Assembly (NCBI RefSeq): GCF_008632335.1 | Contig: NZ_VWXX01000009.1 | Location: forward strand, 1 to 64,000 | Source of the DNA: Thiohalocapsa marina | GTDB taxonomy: Bacteria > Pseudomonadota > Gammaproteobacteria > Chromatiales > Chromatiaceae | Length of the DNA stretch: 64,000 nt | Reading direction: 5' to 3' | Shown here: piece after piece, positions 18,385-29,874 of the stretch | Position numbering within the stretch: the first letter of the stretch is position 1 | Layout of the letters: every line of letters begins with the position of its first letter | Made by a program: the position numbers and the translations under genes | Notes under the pieces: generated by a model | What the model was told of the DNA's origin: nothing | The model's database searches: none | Seen by the model: the letters and a program-made list of their open reading frames with translations, nothing else

Positions 18385-19320
18385 ATGACAAAGGTCCGCC
18401 ATATCAGGCTGAGCCTGGGGCTCGGCATCGTCTTGTGGGCCAACGCCGCGCTGGCGCTGGCCACCGATGCGGCGGTGGACATCCTGCTCAGCGGCCCCGA
18501 GCGTCTGTACCGGCAGGTTGCCGACAGCCTGCAGCAATACCTGGCAGCGGACACTGCTGCGGTGGGCCTGGAACTGCGGCGCAGCCTGGTCGCCGACGGC
18601 GTGGCGCCGGGTGCCGCCCGGCTGACGGTGGCCGTCGGGCTGAACGCCTGCAAGCAGGCCCATGACAAAGGCACCCGGCGCCCGCTGCTGTGCGCGCTGG
18701 TGCCCCGGGAGGCGTTCCAGGCCCTCACCGGCAACGGCTCCGCGGCGGACGTCTCTGCGGTCTATCTGGATCAGCCCATCGACCGGCAGTTCCGGCTCGC
18801 GCGCGCCCTGTCGCCCGGGGCCCGCAAGGCCGGCCTTCTGGCAGGGCCGCAGATGCAGCGGGAGCGTGCCGGTATCGAACGCAGCGGCCGCAGCGCGGAC
18901 TTCGCGGTCGACCTGGCACCGGCGGCGGACGAACGCAGCGCGGCCCGGGCCATCCAGCAACTGGTGGCCGACAACGACCTGATCCTGGCCGCCTATGATC
19001 CCGCCGTGCTGACGCCCACCAGCGCCAAATGGCTGCTGCATCTGGCCTATCAGCAGCAGCGGCCGGTGGTGGGCTTCTCCCGCGCCTATGTCGATGCTGG
19101 CGCCGTCGCCGCGGTATTCAGCACGCCGGAGCAGATCGGCCGGCAGACCGCACAGGCCGCGGCCGCCTTCCTGCGCGACCCGCGCCGCCTGCCCGCGCCA
19201 AGTTATCCGCGGGCATTCGAGGTGGCGATCAACCGTGACGTGGCCGCCGTGCTGGGGCTCGACCCGCCCTCAGAGGCCCAGCTCGCGCGGCAACTGATGC
19301 AGCCAGCCGGCGACCGATGA
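18385..19320 (+). CDS. periplasmic ABC-type substrate-binding-like protein
   Basis: A 311-aa secreted protein with a signal peptide (residues 1 to about 27, cleavage near ALALA). It is a two-lobe binding protein resembling the ABC_sub_bind (TrpX-like) family: VDILLSGP near the N-terminus, ARKAGLLAGPQ at the start of the second lobe, PVVGFSRAYVDAGAVAAVF, and FEVAINRDVAAVLGL at the end. No permease or ATPase gene is nearby. It begins 5 nt after the receptor stop and 13 nt before the kinase. This placement suggests a sensory role, presenting a ligand to the kinase, rather than transport; that is inference. Confidence 0.8.
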   Translation: MTKVRHIRLSLGLGIVLWANAALALATDAAVDILLSGPERLYRQVADSLQQYLAADTAAVGLELRRSLVADGVAPGAARLTVAVGLNACKQAHDKGTRRPLLCALVPREAFQALTGNGSAADVSAVYLDQPIDRQFRLARALSPGARKAGLLAGPQMQRERAGIERSGRSADFAVDLAPAADERSAARAIQQLVADNDLILAAYDPAVLTPTSAKWLLHLAYQQQRPVVGFSRAYVDAGAVAAVFSTPEQIGRQTAQAAAAFLRDPRRLPAPSYPRAFEVAINRDVAAVLGLDPPSEAQLARQLMQPAGDR

Positions 19321-19333
19321 GGCAGGCCCCGCG

Positions 19334-22174
19334 ATGAACAGCCGCCGTCGCCCACACATCTTCAGCCTGCGCACCCGCATGATCGCGCTGGCGGTGGTTC
19401 CGGTGCTGGTCATCGCCTTGTCCACCGGTGGCTACATGATCCATTCCAGGTTCATCGACCTGCACCAGGCGCTGCACGAGCGGGGCCAGATCATGGCCAA
19501 CAACCTCGCCATGGCGGCCGAACTCCCGCTGCTGACCCGTGACCTGGCACACCTGGAGGCGCTGTGCGCATCGACGCTGCAGCAACCGGACGTATTCTCG
19601 GCCGCGATCCACGATGCCGACCGCAAGACAGCCCTGACGCAGTGCGGTCCGCCGGGGCACGCAGACCATTCCGACAGGTACGACGAGATCTTCTCGGCCG
19701 CCGTCGGCAGCGTCGGCGTTCAGGTCAGCGACTTCGATCCCGCCGCCCAGGGCCCACTCACACCCCTGGGCTGGGTCGAGATCCGCCTCTCCGGCGCCAA
19801 CATCCTGCAACGCCAGCGCCAGATCCTGTCGACCAGCCTGCTCATCGTTTTCGGCGGCATCCTCACCAGCCTGTTCGCCGCCCTGCACATCGGTGGCGGC
19901 ATCAGCCGCCCGTTGCTGGCCCTGAGCGACGCCATGCGCCGCTACCGCCGCGGCGAGCAAGGCGTGCGCATCCGCCCCGGTGCCCCGGACGAGATCGGCG
20001 AACTGGCGCGGGACTTCAACCGCATGGCCTGGGCCCTGGAGCAGTCCCAGACCCGGCTACGCAAGCAGGTGGATGCAGCCACGGAAGAACTGCGCCACAC
20101 CGTGGCATCGCTCAAGGCCAAGAACGCCGAACTGGTGGTCGCACGCGAAGCGGCAGACCGCGCCGGGCGGGAGAAATACGACTTCCTGGCGCGCATGAGC
20201 CATGAGATCCGCACGCCGCTGAACGCCGTGATCGGCTTCAGCCGCCTGCTGCACGACAGCCCCAACGACGATTCCAGCGAGGAATACAGCCGCACCATCG
20301 ACCAGGCCGCGAACCAGCTGCTGTGCGTGATCGACGGCGTGCTCAACTTCACCAAGCTGGAATCGGGCAACCTGGAACTGGAAACCCAGCCGTTCGACCC
20401 GCGCAGCTGCCTGGAAGACGTCATCGCCATGATCGGCCCCGCCGCCCGTGACCGCGGGCTCGAACTGGCCCTGGTGATCCAGTCGGACATGCCCCGAGGC
20501 CTGCAGGGCGACCGCCACCGCCTGTCGCAGATCCTGGTAAACCTGCTCGACAACGCGGTCAAGTTCACCAGCCAGGGCCACGTGCTGCTGGAGGCCTGCT
20601 ACGACCACCACGGCCCCAATGCCGGACAACTCCGGCTGCTGGTGGAAGACACCGGCATCGGCCTCAGCGACGAGGCGCGCGAACGCCTGTTCCAGCCCTT
20701 CGTGCAGGCCGACAGCTCCATCACCCGCCGCTACGGCGGCACCGGACTCGGCCTGGTCATCTGCCAGCGCCTGGTCCGGCTCATGGGCGGCCGCATCCAA
20801 CTGCACAGCCGACCCGGCCAGGGCAGCCGGTTCCAGATCAGCATCCCCTGCCCCACCGCAGAGCTGGCGCCCAACCCGAGCCCTGACCTGCCGACGGTCT
20901 TGCGACCAGCCCAGCAACCGGCGCCGCTGCCCGCCGCCCCCCTGGCCGGACGCAAGGTTCTGCTCTGCGAGCGCCGGCCGCTACAACGCAAGGCTGTGCT
21001 CAACGCCCTGCTGGGCTGGTCCATGCAGGTAGAACAGGCCACCGACCCCGACACTCTGCCCAACCTGTTGAGCCGAGCCGCAGCCGCCGGCAATGGCTTC
21101 GACCTGGTGGTGCTCGGACTCGATGCCGACCAGACCAACACAGATAGCGTGCAATCCCTGCTGGCCGGGATTCACCAAGGCTTCGACGGACCCCTGCTGG
21201 TGCTGGCCGGGTCCGGCCCCGGCGACCTGCCCGCACCCAATTTCATGCACCCAGACGTCGCCTGGGCCAGCAAGCCCATCCGACTCGCACGCCTGCATCG
21301 CAAACTGTGCCACCTGCTTGCGCCGACAGCCGCCAGTGCATCGCCAGCGCAACCCGACACCGCCCAGCCCCGCCACCAGGGCCAGCGAGTCCTGGTGGCC
21401 GAAGACAACGCCTTCAACCGACTGCTGCTGCAACGCCTGCTCGGCATGCGCTCCATCAGGATGCAGGAAGTCACCAACGGCCTCGACGCCATTGACGCCG
21501 CCCGGCAAGACACCTTCGACCTGATCCTGATGGACATCCACATGCCCGACCTGGACGGCATCGAAACCGCCCGGCGCATCCGCCGGCAACATAGCGAACA
21601 AGGCACCACCTGCCCGCCCATCGTCGCACTCACCGCCGACGTCTTCGCCCGGGACCGGCACAGCGCCGAAGACTGGCCCTTCGACGGCCTGATCCTCAAA
21701 CCCATCAGCGAGACCATCCTGGACCAGACGCTGGCAGACATGCCCGCGCGCGACTCCGCCGCCGCCTCGGCCGCATCCGCTGCAAAAGCCGCCACATCCG
21801 CCGTAACCGCTGCGTCTGTTGCATCTGCCGCATCCGCCACGACCACGGCATCCACTGCGTCCGCCAAGTCAGCCACGAGCCCGCCGCCAACGGCCGGAAA
21901 CCCCGGTCCGACAACACCCACCGCCCGCACCATCGATCTGCAGCAAGCCCTGCAACAGGAACTCCAGAACCTGCTGCAACGCCTGACCGATGCCGTCGAC
22001 CGCGCCGACCGGCCCGCCATCCGCGACCTGGCCCATCAGCTCAAGGGCTGCTGCGGCTTCTTCGACCAGCGCGAACTCGAAGCCGCCGCCCGAACCCTGG
22101 AAGTCGCCGCGCCCGACGTCCACATGGACACACTGCGGCAGCATCTCCGCGAGTTGGAAGCGATGGTTGGGTAA
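19334..22174 (+). CDS. hybrid sensor histidine kinase with HAMP, two receivers and HPt
   Basis: A 946-aa BarA-like hybrid kinase. Two membrane segments (about 15-36 and 166-188) flank a periplasmic region of about 130 residues, followed by a HAMP domain and a coiled coil. The dimerisation domain has the phospho-His in MSHEIRTP (His290), followed by the ATPase domain with DTGIGLS and GTGLGL. Next is a degenerate receiver-like domain (about 540-660, LGLDADQ in place of the Asp motif), then a canonical receiver with Asp734 in LMDIHMP. An Ala/Ser/Thr-rich linker leads to an HPt domain with His901 in AHQLKG. A full phosphorelay to the regulator at 15565 is likely. Confidence 0.92.
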   Translation: MNSRRRPHIFSLRTRMIALAVVPVLVIALSTGGYMIHSRFIDLHQALHERGQIMANNLAMAAELPLLTRDLAHLEALCASTLQQPDVFSAAIHDADRKTALTQCGPPGHADHSDRYDEIFSAAVGSVGVQVSDFDPAAQGPLTPLGWVEIRLSGANILQRQRQILSTSLLIVFGGILTSLFAALHIGGGISRPLLALSDAMRRYRRGEQGVRIRPGAPDEIGELARDFNRMAWALEQSQTRLRKQVDAATEELRHTVASLKAKNAELVVAREAADRAGREKYDFLARMSHEIRTPLNAVIGFSRLLHDSPNDDSSEEYSRTIDQAANQLLCVIDGVLNFTKLESGNLELETQPFDPRSCLEDVIAMIGPAARDRGLELALVIQSDMPRGLQGDRHRLSQILVNLLDNAVKFTSQGHVLLEACYDHHGPNAGQLRLLVEDTGIGLSDEARERLFQPFVQADSSITRRYGGTGLGLVICQRLVRLMGGRIQLHSRPGQGSRFQISIPCPTAELAPNPSPDLPTVLRPAQQPAPLPAAPLAGRKVLLCERRPLQRKAVLNALLGWSMQVEQATDPDTLPNLLSRAAAAGNGFDLVVLGLDADQTNTDSVQSLLAGIHQGFDGPLLVLAGSGPGDLPAPNFMHPDVAWASKPIRLARLHRKLCHLLAPTAASASPAQPDTAQPRHQGQRVLVAEDNAFNRLLLQRLLGMRSIRMQEVTNGLDAIDAARQDTFDLILMDIHMPDLDGIETARRIRRQHSEQGTTCPPIVALTADVFARDRHSAEDWPFDGLILKPISETILDQTLADMPARDSAAASAASAAKAATSAVTAASVASAASATTTASTASAKSATSPPPTAGNPGPTTPTARTIDLQQALQQELQNLLQRLTDAVDRADRPAIRDLAHQLKGCCGFFDQRELEAAARTLEVAAPDVHMDTLRQHLRELEAMVG

Positions 22175-22196
22175 AGAGGGGTCGGCGGCAAAAAGA

Positions 22197-22231
22197 CAGC
22201 CTTCAGCCGCCAGCCGCCAGCCGCCAGCCGG
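22197..22231. repeat. heptanucleotide tandem array (5 units)
   Basis: Five units of CAGCCGC or close variants, period 7, lie 22 nt after the kinase stop. The unit is a circular permutation of the complement of GGCTGGC, the unit found at 44932-44984, 45066-45083, 59331-59358 and 59436-59477. It fills the gap between convergent genes. Confidence 0.8.
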
Positions 22232-22284
22232 ACTGGACGATGTCGCCCTCCCTGGCATGGATTCCGGCTTCCCGGCCGGCACAC

Positions 22285-23409
22285 CTACCGCCCTGCGGTC
22301 ACCGCCTTGGGCTGATTCCAGGTGTAGACCGAGGTGACCGCATAATTCCAGACCGCGCCGACGATGATCCCCGCCGTGGCCGACAGCACCCACCAGGGAC
22401 CGCCGGTCGGCGACACATTGAACAGATAGGTCGCAATGCCGACATTCGCCACCGCCCCCAGCGAACAGGCCAGCGTAAAGGACACCCAGCCCCGCAACAG
22501 GCCCCAACCCCGCAACCGCCGATCACGATACGTAAACCAATTGTTCAGGAAGAAATTGAACGTCATCGCCACCAGCGTCGCCACCGTCTGGCCGACAATG
22601 AAGGTCTCCTCCAGCCCCCGGAACACCAGCCACAACACCGCCATGTGCACAAAGACACCCAGCCCGCCGATGGACGCAAAGGCAATGAACCGCACCGGCA
22701 CATAACGCCCGACAGACTTGTCCAGCAACATCGCGATGTACTGCCAGGCCACCACATTGTCCAGCTTGCTGTCACCCGCATGACGCAGGCGAAACTCATA
22801 CGGCAACTCACGAAAACGCAATGGCCGCCCCGCCGTCACAAAGATATCCAGCAGGATCTTGAAGCCGATGGCCGACAGATCATGCACCACCTCATCGATC
22901 AGCGCCCGCCGCAACAAGAAAAACCCGCTCATCGGATCCTTCAGATCCGCCTTCAGCACCAGTCCGGACAGACGCGTCGCAAACCGGCTGGCCAGCTCCC
23001 GCTCCGAGCCCCAGTCGCCGATGCTGCCGCCCTCCACGTGCCGACTGCCCACCACGATCTCCAGATCCTCGGCCCGCAAGGTCGACAACATCTGCGGCAA
23101 CAGCCGCTCGTCATGCTGCAGGTCTGCATCCATCACCGCCACAAAAGGCGCCGTCGAGGCCAGCATGCCCTCGATGCAGGCCGACGACAGCCCACGCCGG
23201 TGGATCCGATGCACCAGCCGCACCCGGGCATCCGCCTGCGCCAGCGTGCGCACCGCCGCCGCCGTGCCATCCGGCGAATCGTCATCGACGAAGATCACCT
23301 CCCAGCGCACGCCCCGCAGACACTGCTCCAGCCGCGCGACCAGGGCCTGCACATTGGGCTGCTCATTGAAGGTCGGCACCACCACCGACAACTCGACCAC
23401 AGAAGACAT
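22285..23409 (-). CDS. GT2 glycosyltransferase fused to GtrA membrane domain
   Basis: A 374-aa protein. The N-terminal GT2 domain of the dolichol-phosphate-mannose synthase type has VVPTFNEQPNV, VDDDSPDGT, the metal-binding MDADLQHD, and DPMSGFFLLRR. The C-terminal GtrA-like part has four membrane segments from about residue 240 (FIAFASIGGLGVFVHMAVLW onward). Such fusions transfer a sugar to polyprenyl phosphate and are thought to flip the product across the inner membrane. The sugar and final glycan are not identifiable. It runs convergent to the kinase operon and is probably transcribed with the aminotransferase upstream (42-nt gap). Confidence 0.92.
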   Translation of the reverse strand: MSSVVELSVVVPTFNEQPNVQALVARLEQCLRGVRWEVIFVDDDSPDGTAAAVRTLAQADARVRLVHRIHRRGLSSACIEGMLASTAPFVAVMDADLQHDERLLPQMLSTLRAEDLEIVVGSRHVEGGSIGDWGSERELASRFATRLSGLVLKADLKDPMSGFFLLRRALIDEVVHDLSAIGFKILLDIFVTAGRPLRFRELPYEFRLRHAGDSKLDNVVAWQYIAMLLDKSVGRYVPVRFIAFASIGGLGVFVHMAVLWLVFRGLEETFIVGQTVATLVAMTFNFFLNNWFTYRDRRLRGWGLLRGWVSFTLACSLGAVANVGIATYLFNVSPTGGPWWVLSATAGIIVGAVWNYAVTSVYTWNQPKAVTAGR

Positions 23410-23451
23410 GCTGGAGGCTTCCTGTATACCCTTAGGAGCAAGGAAAGGTGA

Positions 23452-24633
23452 TCAACACGGCAAGGCCGCGACCGTCGCGATGCGCGCCGCCGCCTCGCGC
23501 AGGCGGGCCGGGCCCACCGTGTAGGCAAAACGCAGCATCCGCCCGCTGTCGTCGCCGCCGAAGTCCAGCCCCGGCGTCACCGCCACATTGGCCGTCTCCA
23601 GCAGCGTCTCCGCCAGCGTCGCCGCATCGGCGCAATGCGCCGGGATGCGCGCATAGATATAGAAGGCACCTTCCGGCGTGGCCGGAATGCCGAACCCCAG
23701 GTCCGACAGCAGATCGAGCAGCACATCGCGCCGCAGGCGAAAGGCGTCGCGCCGCTGATCCAGCAGCGACAGCGTCTGCGGCCGCAGCGCCGCCAGGGCC
23801 GCATGCTGGGACACCGTCGGCGCCGCCAGGTACAGATTCTGCGCCAGCCGCGACACCGTCTCGGCGAACGCCGGCGGCACCACCAGCCAGCCCAGACGCC
23901 AGCCAGTCATGCCGAAATACTTGGAGAAACTGTTCACGACGAAGACATTGTCGCCGCCGGCGCTGAGCGCGGTGTGGTCCTCGACCCCATAGGTCAGCCC
24001 CTGATAGATCTCGTCCACGATCAGCGCCGCGCCGCGCTCGCCCGCCAGCGCCTGCAGCTCGGCGATGGCCGCGGCCGACATCACCGCGCCGGTGGGATTG
24101 GACGGGCTGGCCAGCAGCAGCGCACGCACATCCGCCTGCCAGACAGCACGCGCATCCGCCGCGCTGAGCCGATAGCCAGTCTCCGGGCCCACCGGCACCA
24201 CCCGGGGACGACCACCGATCAACGACACGATGTGCCGGTTGCAGGGATAGCCGGGCTCGGTCAGCAGCACCGAGTCGCCCACGTCCACCACCGCTGCCAG
24301 GGCCAGTTGCAGCGCCCCCGAGCCGCCGGGGGTGACGATGATCCGGGCCGGATCCACCGCGACACCGTAGCGGCGCCGATAATGGTCCGCGATGGCCTGG
24401 CGCAATCGCGGCAGCCCCGCGGCCGGGGTATAGCCCAGAGGCGCCGATGCCAGCGCCGCGCGCGCCTCGGCGATCACCGGCTCCGGGGTCGGAAAGTCCG
24501 GCTCGCCCACCTCCAGGTGGATCAGGTCGCGGCCGTCCGCCTCCAGCGCCCGGGCGCGCTCGAGGATGCGCATGACATGGAAGGGCGCCACCGCGGCGGC
24601 TCGGCGTGACGGGACGACGGCGGGACCGGCCAT
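23452..24633 (-). CDS. PLP-dependent class I/II aminotransferase
   Basis: A 393-aa fold-type I aminotransferase of the aspartate/aromatic group. Visible landmarks are LEVGEPDFPTP, GYTPAAGLPRLRQAI, PSNPTG, DEIYQGL and the PLP lysine in NSFSKYFGMTGWRLG (Lys238). Specificity cannot be fixed; this subgroup includes aspartate, alanine and aromatic aminotransferases. I chose ATG 24633 because homology begins soon after it. The in-frame start at 24729 adds a 32-residue Cys/Gln-rich stretch translated from short repeats. The next upstream gene starts 122 nt away. Confidence 0.9.
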   Translation of the reverse strand: MAGPAVVPSRRAAAVAPFHVMRILERARALEADGRDLIHLEVGEPDFPTPEPVIAEARAALASAPLGYTPAAGLPRLRQAIADHYRRRYGVAVDPARIIVTPGGSGALQLALAAVVDVGDSVLLTEPGYPCNRHIVSLIGGRPRVVPVGPETGYRLSAADARAVWQADVRALLLASPSNPTGAVMSAAAIAELQALAGERGAALIVDEIYQGLTYGVEDHTALSAGGDNVFVVNSFSKYFGMTGWRLGWLVVPPAFAETVSRLAQNLYLAAPTVSQHAALAALRPQTLSLLDQRRDAFRLRRDVLLDLLSDLGFGIPATPEGAFYIYARIPAHCADAATLAETLLETANVAVTPGLDFGGDDSGRMLRFAYTVGPARLREAAARIATVAALPC

Positions 24634-24755
24634 GGTCACCACAGCCCCGGGTTGGGCATCGGGCTGTTCACGGTATTGTTCACGGGATTGGGCACAGCAC
24701 TGGTCATCGCATTGGTCACCGACTGGCACACCGGATCATTCATCAGAGGGCCAGC

Positions 24756-25565
24756 TCAAGGCATGGAATACGCGCGCCGGTGCATCGCGCGCAGGGCATC
24801 GAGGCTGATATGAGGAAAGCCTTGCAGAGTCCCCGCCAACGCCGTGCTGGGCGCGTCCGGCTCGCCGAGCCGATCCACCACCAGCGCCGCCCCGGTGAAG
24901 TCCTGCTGCTCGGTGTAAGAACTCACCGTGACCAGCAACGCCCGCAGATCGGCCCCAAGGGCCGAGCGGACGCCGTTGTCGGAGTCCTCCACCGCCGCAC
25001 AGGCCGCCGGCGGCAGGTCCAGTTGCGCCAGGGCCAGTTGAAAGATGTCCGGTGCCGGCTTCTTGGCTGGCACCACGTCGCCGGCCGCAATCACCTCGAA
25101 CCAGTGCTCAAGCCCCGGCTCCGGGGCGGACGCCAGCAGCGCGGTGACGTTCTCCGGCGTGGTGGTGGTGGCGATGGCCAGGCGCACGCCGGCGTCACGT
25201 GCCTCGCGCAGCAATCGCAGCACGCCGCTACGCAACGGAATCACGCCGTCGCGCATCATGGCCACGTAGTGCTCGGTCTTGCGCCGGTGCAGCTCGCGGA
25301 CGAACGCGTCCAGAGACGGCGACGCCGACTCCGATCCCGATTTCGGCGGCGGCACGAAATCCGGCCGGAAGCGCCGCAGGTACTCGTGGATGCGCTCCTT
25401 GCCGCCAGTGACCCGCAGCAGCTCGCCGTAGAGCGGCACGGACCACTCCCAGTCCAGCCCCACATCAGCAAACGCGGCATTGAACGCGGGGCGATGGCCG
25501 TCGCGCTCGGTATCCGCCAGCGTCCCGTCGACATCGAAGATGATGGCCTGCAGCGGCGCCGTCAT
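24756..25565 (-). CDS. HAD-family phosphatase, CbbY-like
   Basis: A 269-aa HAD subfamily IA hydrolase. Motif I is FDVDGTLADTE, motif II is IATTTTPENV, motif III Lys lies in PAKKPAPDIFQLAL, and motif IV is EDSDNGVRSA. The cap insertion after motif I and the spacing match the CbbY group, which in autotrophs includes xylulose-1,5-bisphosphate phosphatase that protects Rubisco. No Rubisco genes are in the window, so that role is only a suggestion. A strong GGAGGG site precedes the ATG. Confidence 0.88.
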   Translation of the reverse strand: MTAPLQAIIFDVDGTLADTERDGHRPAFNAAFADVGLDWEWSVPLYGELLRVTGGKERIHEYLRRFRPDFVPPPKSGSESASPSLDAFVRELHRRKTEHYVAMMRDGVIPLRSGVLRLLREARDAGVRLAIATTTTPENVTALLASAPEPGLEHWFEVIAAGDVVPAKKPAPDIFQLALAQLDLPPAACAAVEDSDNGVRSALGADLRALLVTVSSYTEQQDFTGAALVVDRLGEPDAPSTALAGTLQGFPHISLDALRAMHRRAYSMP

Positions 25566-25579
25566 AGATCCCTCCTCCG

Positions 25580-25697
25580 AGGAAATGCTGATTTGCTAGC
25601 CTCTCTGCTGTCGAGCTCCCGGAGCGCCGACCCCCGACCCGCTCACGCTGTGGCCGGAACCTGATGCGCGTTGGCGATATGTCAGCGTTTCTTTCGG
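25580..25697. repeat. degenerate MITE-like element
   Basis: GGAAATGCTGATTTGC at the left and the complement of AGAAACGCTGACATATC at the right bound a stretch of about 118 bp that ends shortly before the dksA promoter. The ends resemble those of the 43278-43430 element; the interior differs and is not obviously folded. Confidence 0.4.
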
Positions 25698-25763
25698 GTT
25701 CGGCATCAGATCGACCCGACAGGGTACCACAGGGATCGGCGCCGCCGGGCATGACACCGAGTA

Positions 25764-25792
25764 TTGCCGTGCGGAAACACATCTGGTACAAA
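25764..25792 (+). promoter_or_regulatory. candidate sigma70 promoter for dksA
   Basis: TTGCCG at 25764-25769 and TACAAA at 25787-25792 with an exact 17-nt spacer. The predicted leader to the dksA start is about 85 nt. Confidence 0.45.
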
Positions 25793-25882
25793 CGCCGGCT
25801 TATCGTTGCCGACGTGTCGCCCCAACGGGGCTCGCGGGCGGCAGTTGCCACGACAGATTCCATTGTCCTAGGGAGCACAACA

Positions 25883-26317
25883 ATGGCCGAGGCAGAAAAT
25901 AGAGGCGCCAAGGCGTTCGGGTTCGAGCCCTACGAGGCCGGCAAGGACGAGGACTACATGAGCCCGGAGCAGGAGGAGCACTTTCGCGGCATCCTGCTCG
26001 AGTGGAAGCGCTCGCTGATGGAGGAGGTGGACCGGACAGTGCATCACATGCAGGACGAGGCCACCAACTTTCCGGATCCCAACGACCGCGCCACCCAGGA
26101 GTCCGAGTTCAGCCTGGAACTGCGCACCCGTGACCGCGAGCGCAAGCTGATCAAGAAGATCGACGAGGCGCTGGGCCGCATCGACGAGCACGAATACGGC
26201 TACTGCGAGGCCTGCGGGGTCGAGATCGGTGTGCGTCGTCTGGAGGCCCGCCCCACGGCCACCCTGTGCATCGACTGCAAGACCCTGGACGAGATCCGCG
26301 AAAAGCAGCGGGGCTGA
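25883..26317 (+). CDS. dksA: RNA polymerase-binding transcription factor DksA
   Basis: A 144-aa DksA. It has a coiled-coil arm (LLEWKRSLMEEVDRTVHHM to LELRTRDRERKLIKKIDEAL, with the tip DPNDRATQE) and a four-cysteine zinc finger (CEACG and CIDC). It binds the secondary channel of RNA polymerase and acts with ppGpp in stringent control. The ATG at 25883 follows GGGAG; codons upstream in the same frame lack homology. It lies 46 nt before gluQ, the common gammaproteobacterial arrangement. Confidence 0.96.
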   Translation: MAEAENRGAKAFGFEPYEAGKDEDYMSPEQEEHFRGILLEWKRSLMEEVDRTVHHMQDEATNFPDPNDRATQESEFSLELRTRDRERKLIKKIDEALGRIDEHEYGYCEACGVEIGVRRLEARPTATLCIDCKTLDEIREKQRG

Positions 26318-26363
26318 GTCCGCCCCTCGCCCGGATCGTCCGCGCAACGCGACGCTGACCGGC

Positions 26364-27281
26364 ATGCCCGCTCAGCCCCGCGACCGATGCTATCGGGGCC
26401 GCTTCGCGCCCTCCCCCACCGGCCCCCTCCACTTCGGCTCGCTGATCGCCGCCGTCGGCAGCTTCGCCGATGCCCGTGCCGCCGGCGGCGTCTGGCTGGT
26501 GCGCATGGACGACCTGGACCGCACGCGCGAGGTGCCAGGCACGGCCGACGCCATCCTGCGGGCGCTGGAGCGGTTCGGCCTCCACTGGGACCAGTCCGTG
26601 TGCTATCAGAGCCGACGCACGGATCGCTACGCCGCCGCGCTGGAACAGCTCCGCCGGCAGGGCCTGACCTACCCCTGCGGCTGCTCCCGCCGCGAGATCG
26701 CCGCCGCCGGCCGCGCCGGCCCCGAGGGTCCGATCTACCCCGGCACCTGCCGCAACGGCTTGCCCCGCAACCGCCAGGCCCGCGCCGAGCGGTTGCGGGT
26801 CAGCGACACACCGATCGCGCTGGAAGACCAGATCCACGGCCTCGTGCAGCAATGCCTGGCGGCCGATGTCGGCGACTTCGTGCTGCGTCGGGCGGACGGC
26901 ATCCACGCCTACCAGCTCGCCGTCGTGGTGGACGACGCCGAACAGCGCATCAGCCACGTGGTGCGCGGCGCCGATCTGATGCTGTCGACACCGCGCCAGG
27001 TCTACCTGCAGCAGCTGCTGGGTCTGCCCCGCCCGGCCTACGCCCATCTGCCCCTGGCCCTGGACGCCCATGGCCGCAAGCTGTCCAAGAGCCTGGCCGC
27101 CGCACCGGTGGACCCCGCCGATCCGGTGCCGGCCCTGTTGCGCGCCTGGCGCTTTCTCGGCCAGCCCAGTCTGCCGGAGTGGCCCGGCTCCGCGGCGCAG
27201 TTCTGGCAGCTGGCGGTGCCCCGCTGGTGCCTGGCGCGGGTACCGCGCCAACCTGCCCTGCCCGCCGCCAGTGCGCGCTGA
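26364..27281 (+). CDS. gluQ: glutamyl-Q tRNA(Asp) synthetase
   Basis: A 305-aa paralogue of the glutamyl-tRNA synthetase catalytic core that lacks the anticodon-binding domain. It glutamylates the queuosine base of tRNA(Asp). Motifs: GRFAPSPTGPLHFGS (HIGH-like) and KLSKS (KMSKS-like), with a zinc-binding CGCSR and GTCR pair between them. The chosen ATG lies 24 nt before the conserved RGRFAPSPTG. Downstream of dksA, as in E. coli. Confidence 0.95.
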   Translation: MPAQPRDRCYRGRFAPSPTGPLHFGSLIAAVGSFADARAAGGVWLVRMDDLDRTREVPGTADAILRALERFGLHWDQSVCYQSRRTDRYAAALEQLRRQGLTYPCGCSRREIAAAGRAGPEGPIYPGTCRNGLPRNRQARAERLRVSDTPIALEDQIHGLVQQCLAADVGDFVLRRADGIHAYQLAVVVDDAEQRISHVVRGADLMLSTPRQVYLQQLLGLPRPAYAHLPLALDAHGRKLSKSLAAAPVDPADPVPALLRAWRFLGQPSLPEWPGSAAQFWQLAVPRWCLARVPRQPALPAASAR

Positions 27282-27348
27282 CAACCAGACCCGTGGCCGA
27301 AAACCGCACCCCGATCCGCTCCAGAGACCAGGCACCGGAGATGCACCC

Positions 27349-29838
<2,490 letters not shown>

Positions 29839-29874
29839 AGGAGACGGCGACCCGAGCGGGTCGGCGGCGACGAT

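Noticed and set aside
24634-24729. N-terminal extension of the aminotransferase
   Set aside because: Translated short repeats (SREQYREQ) with no homology; the ATG at 24633 fits the family better.
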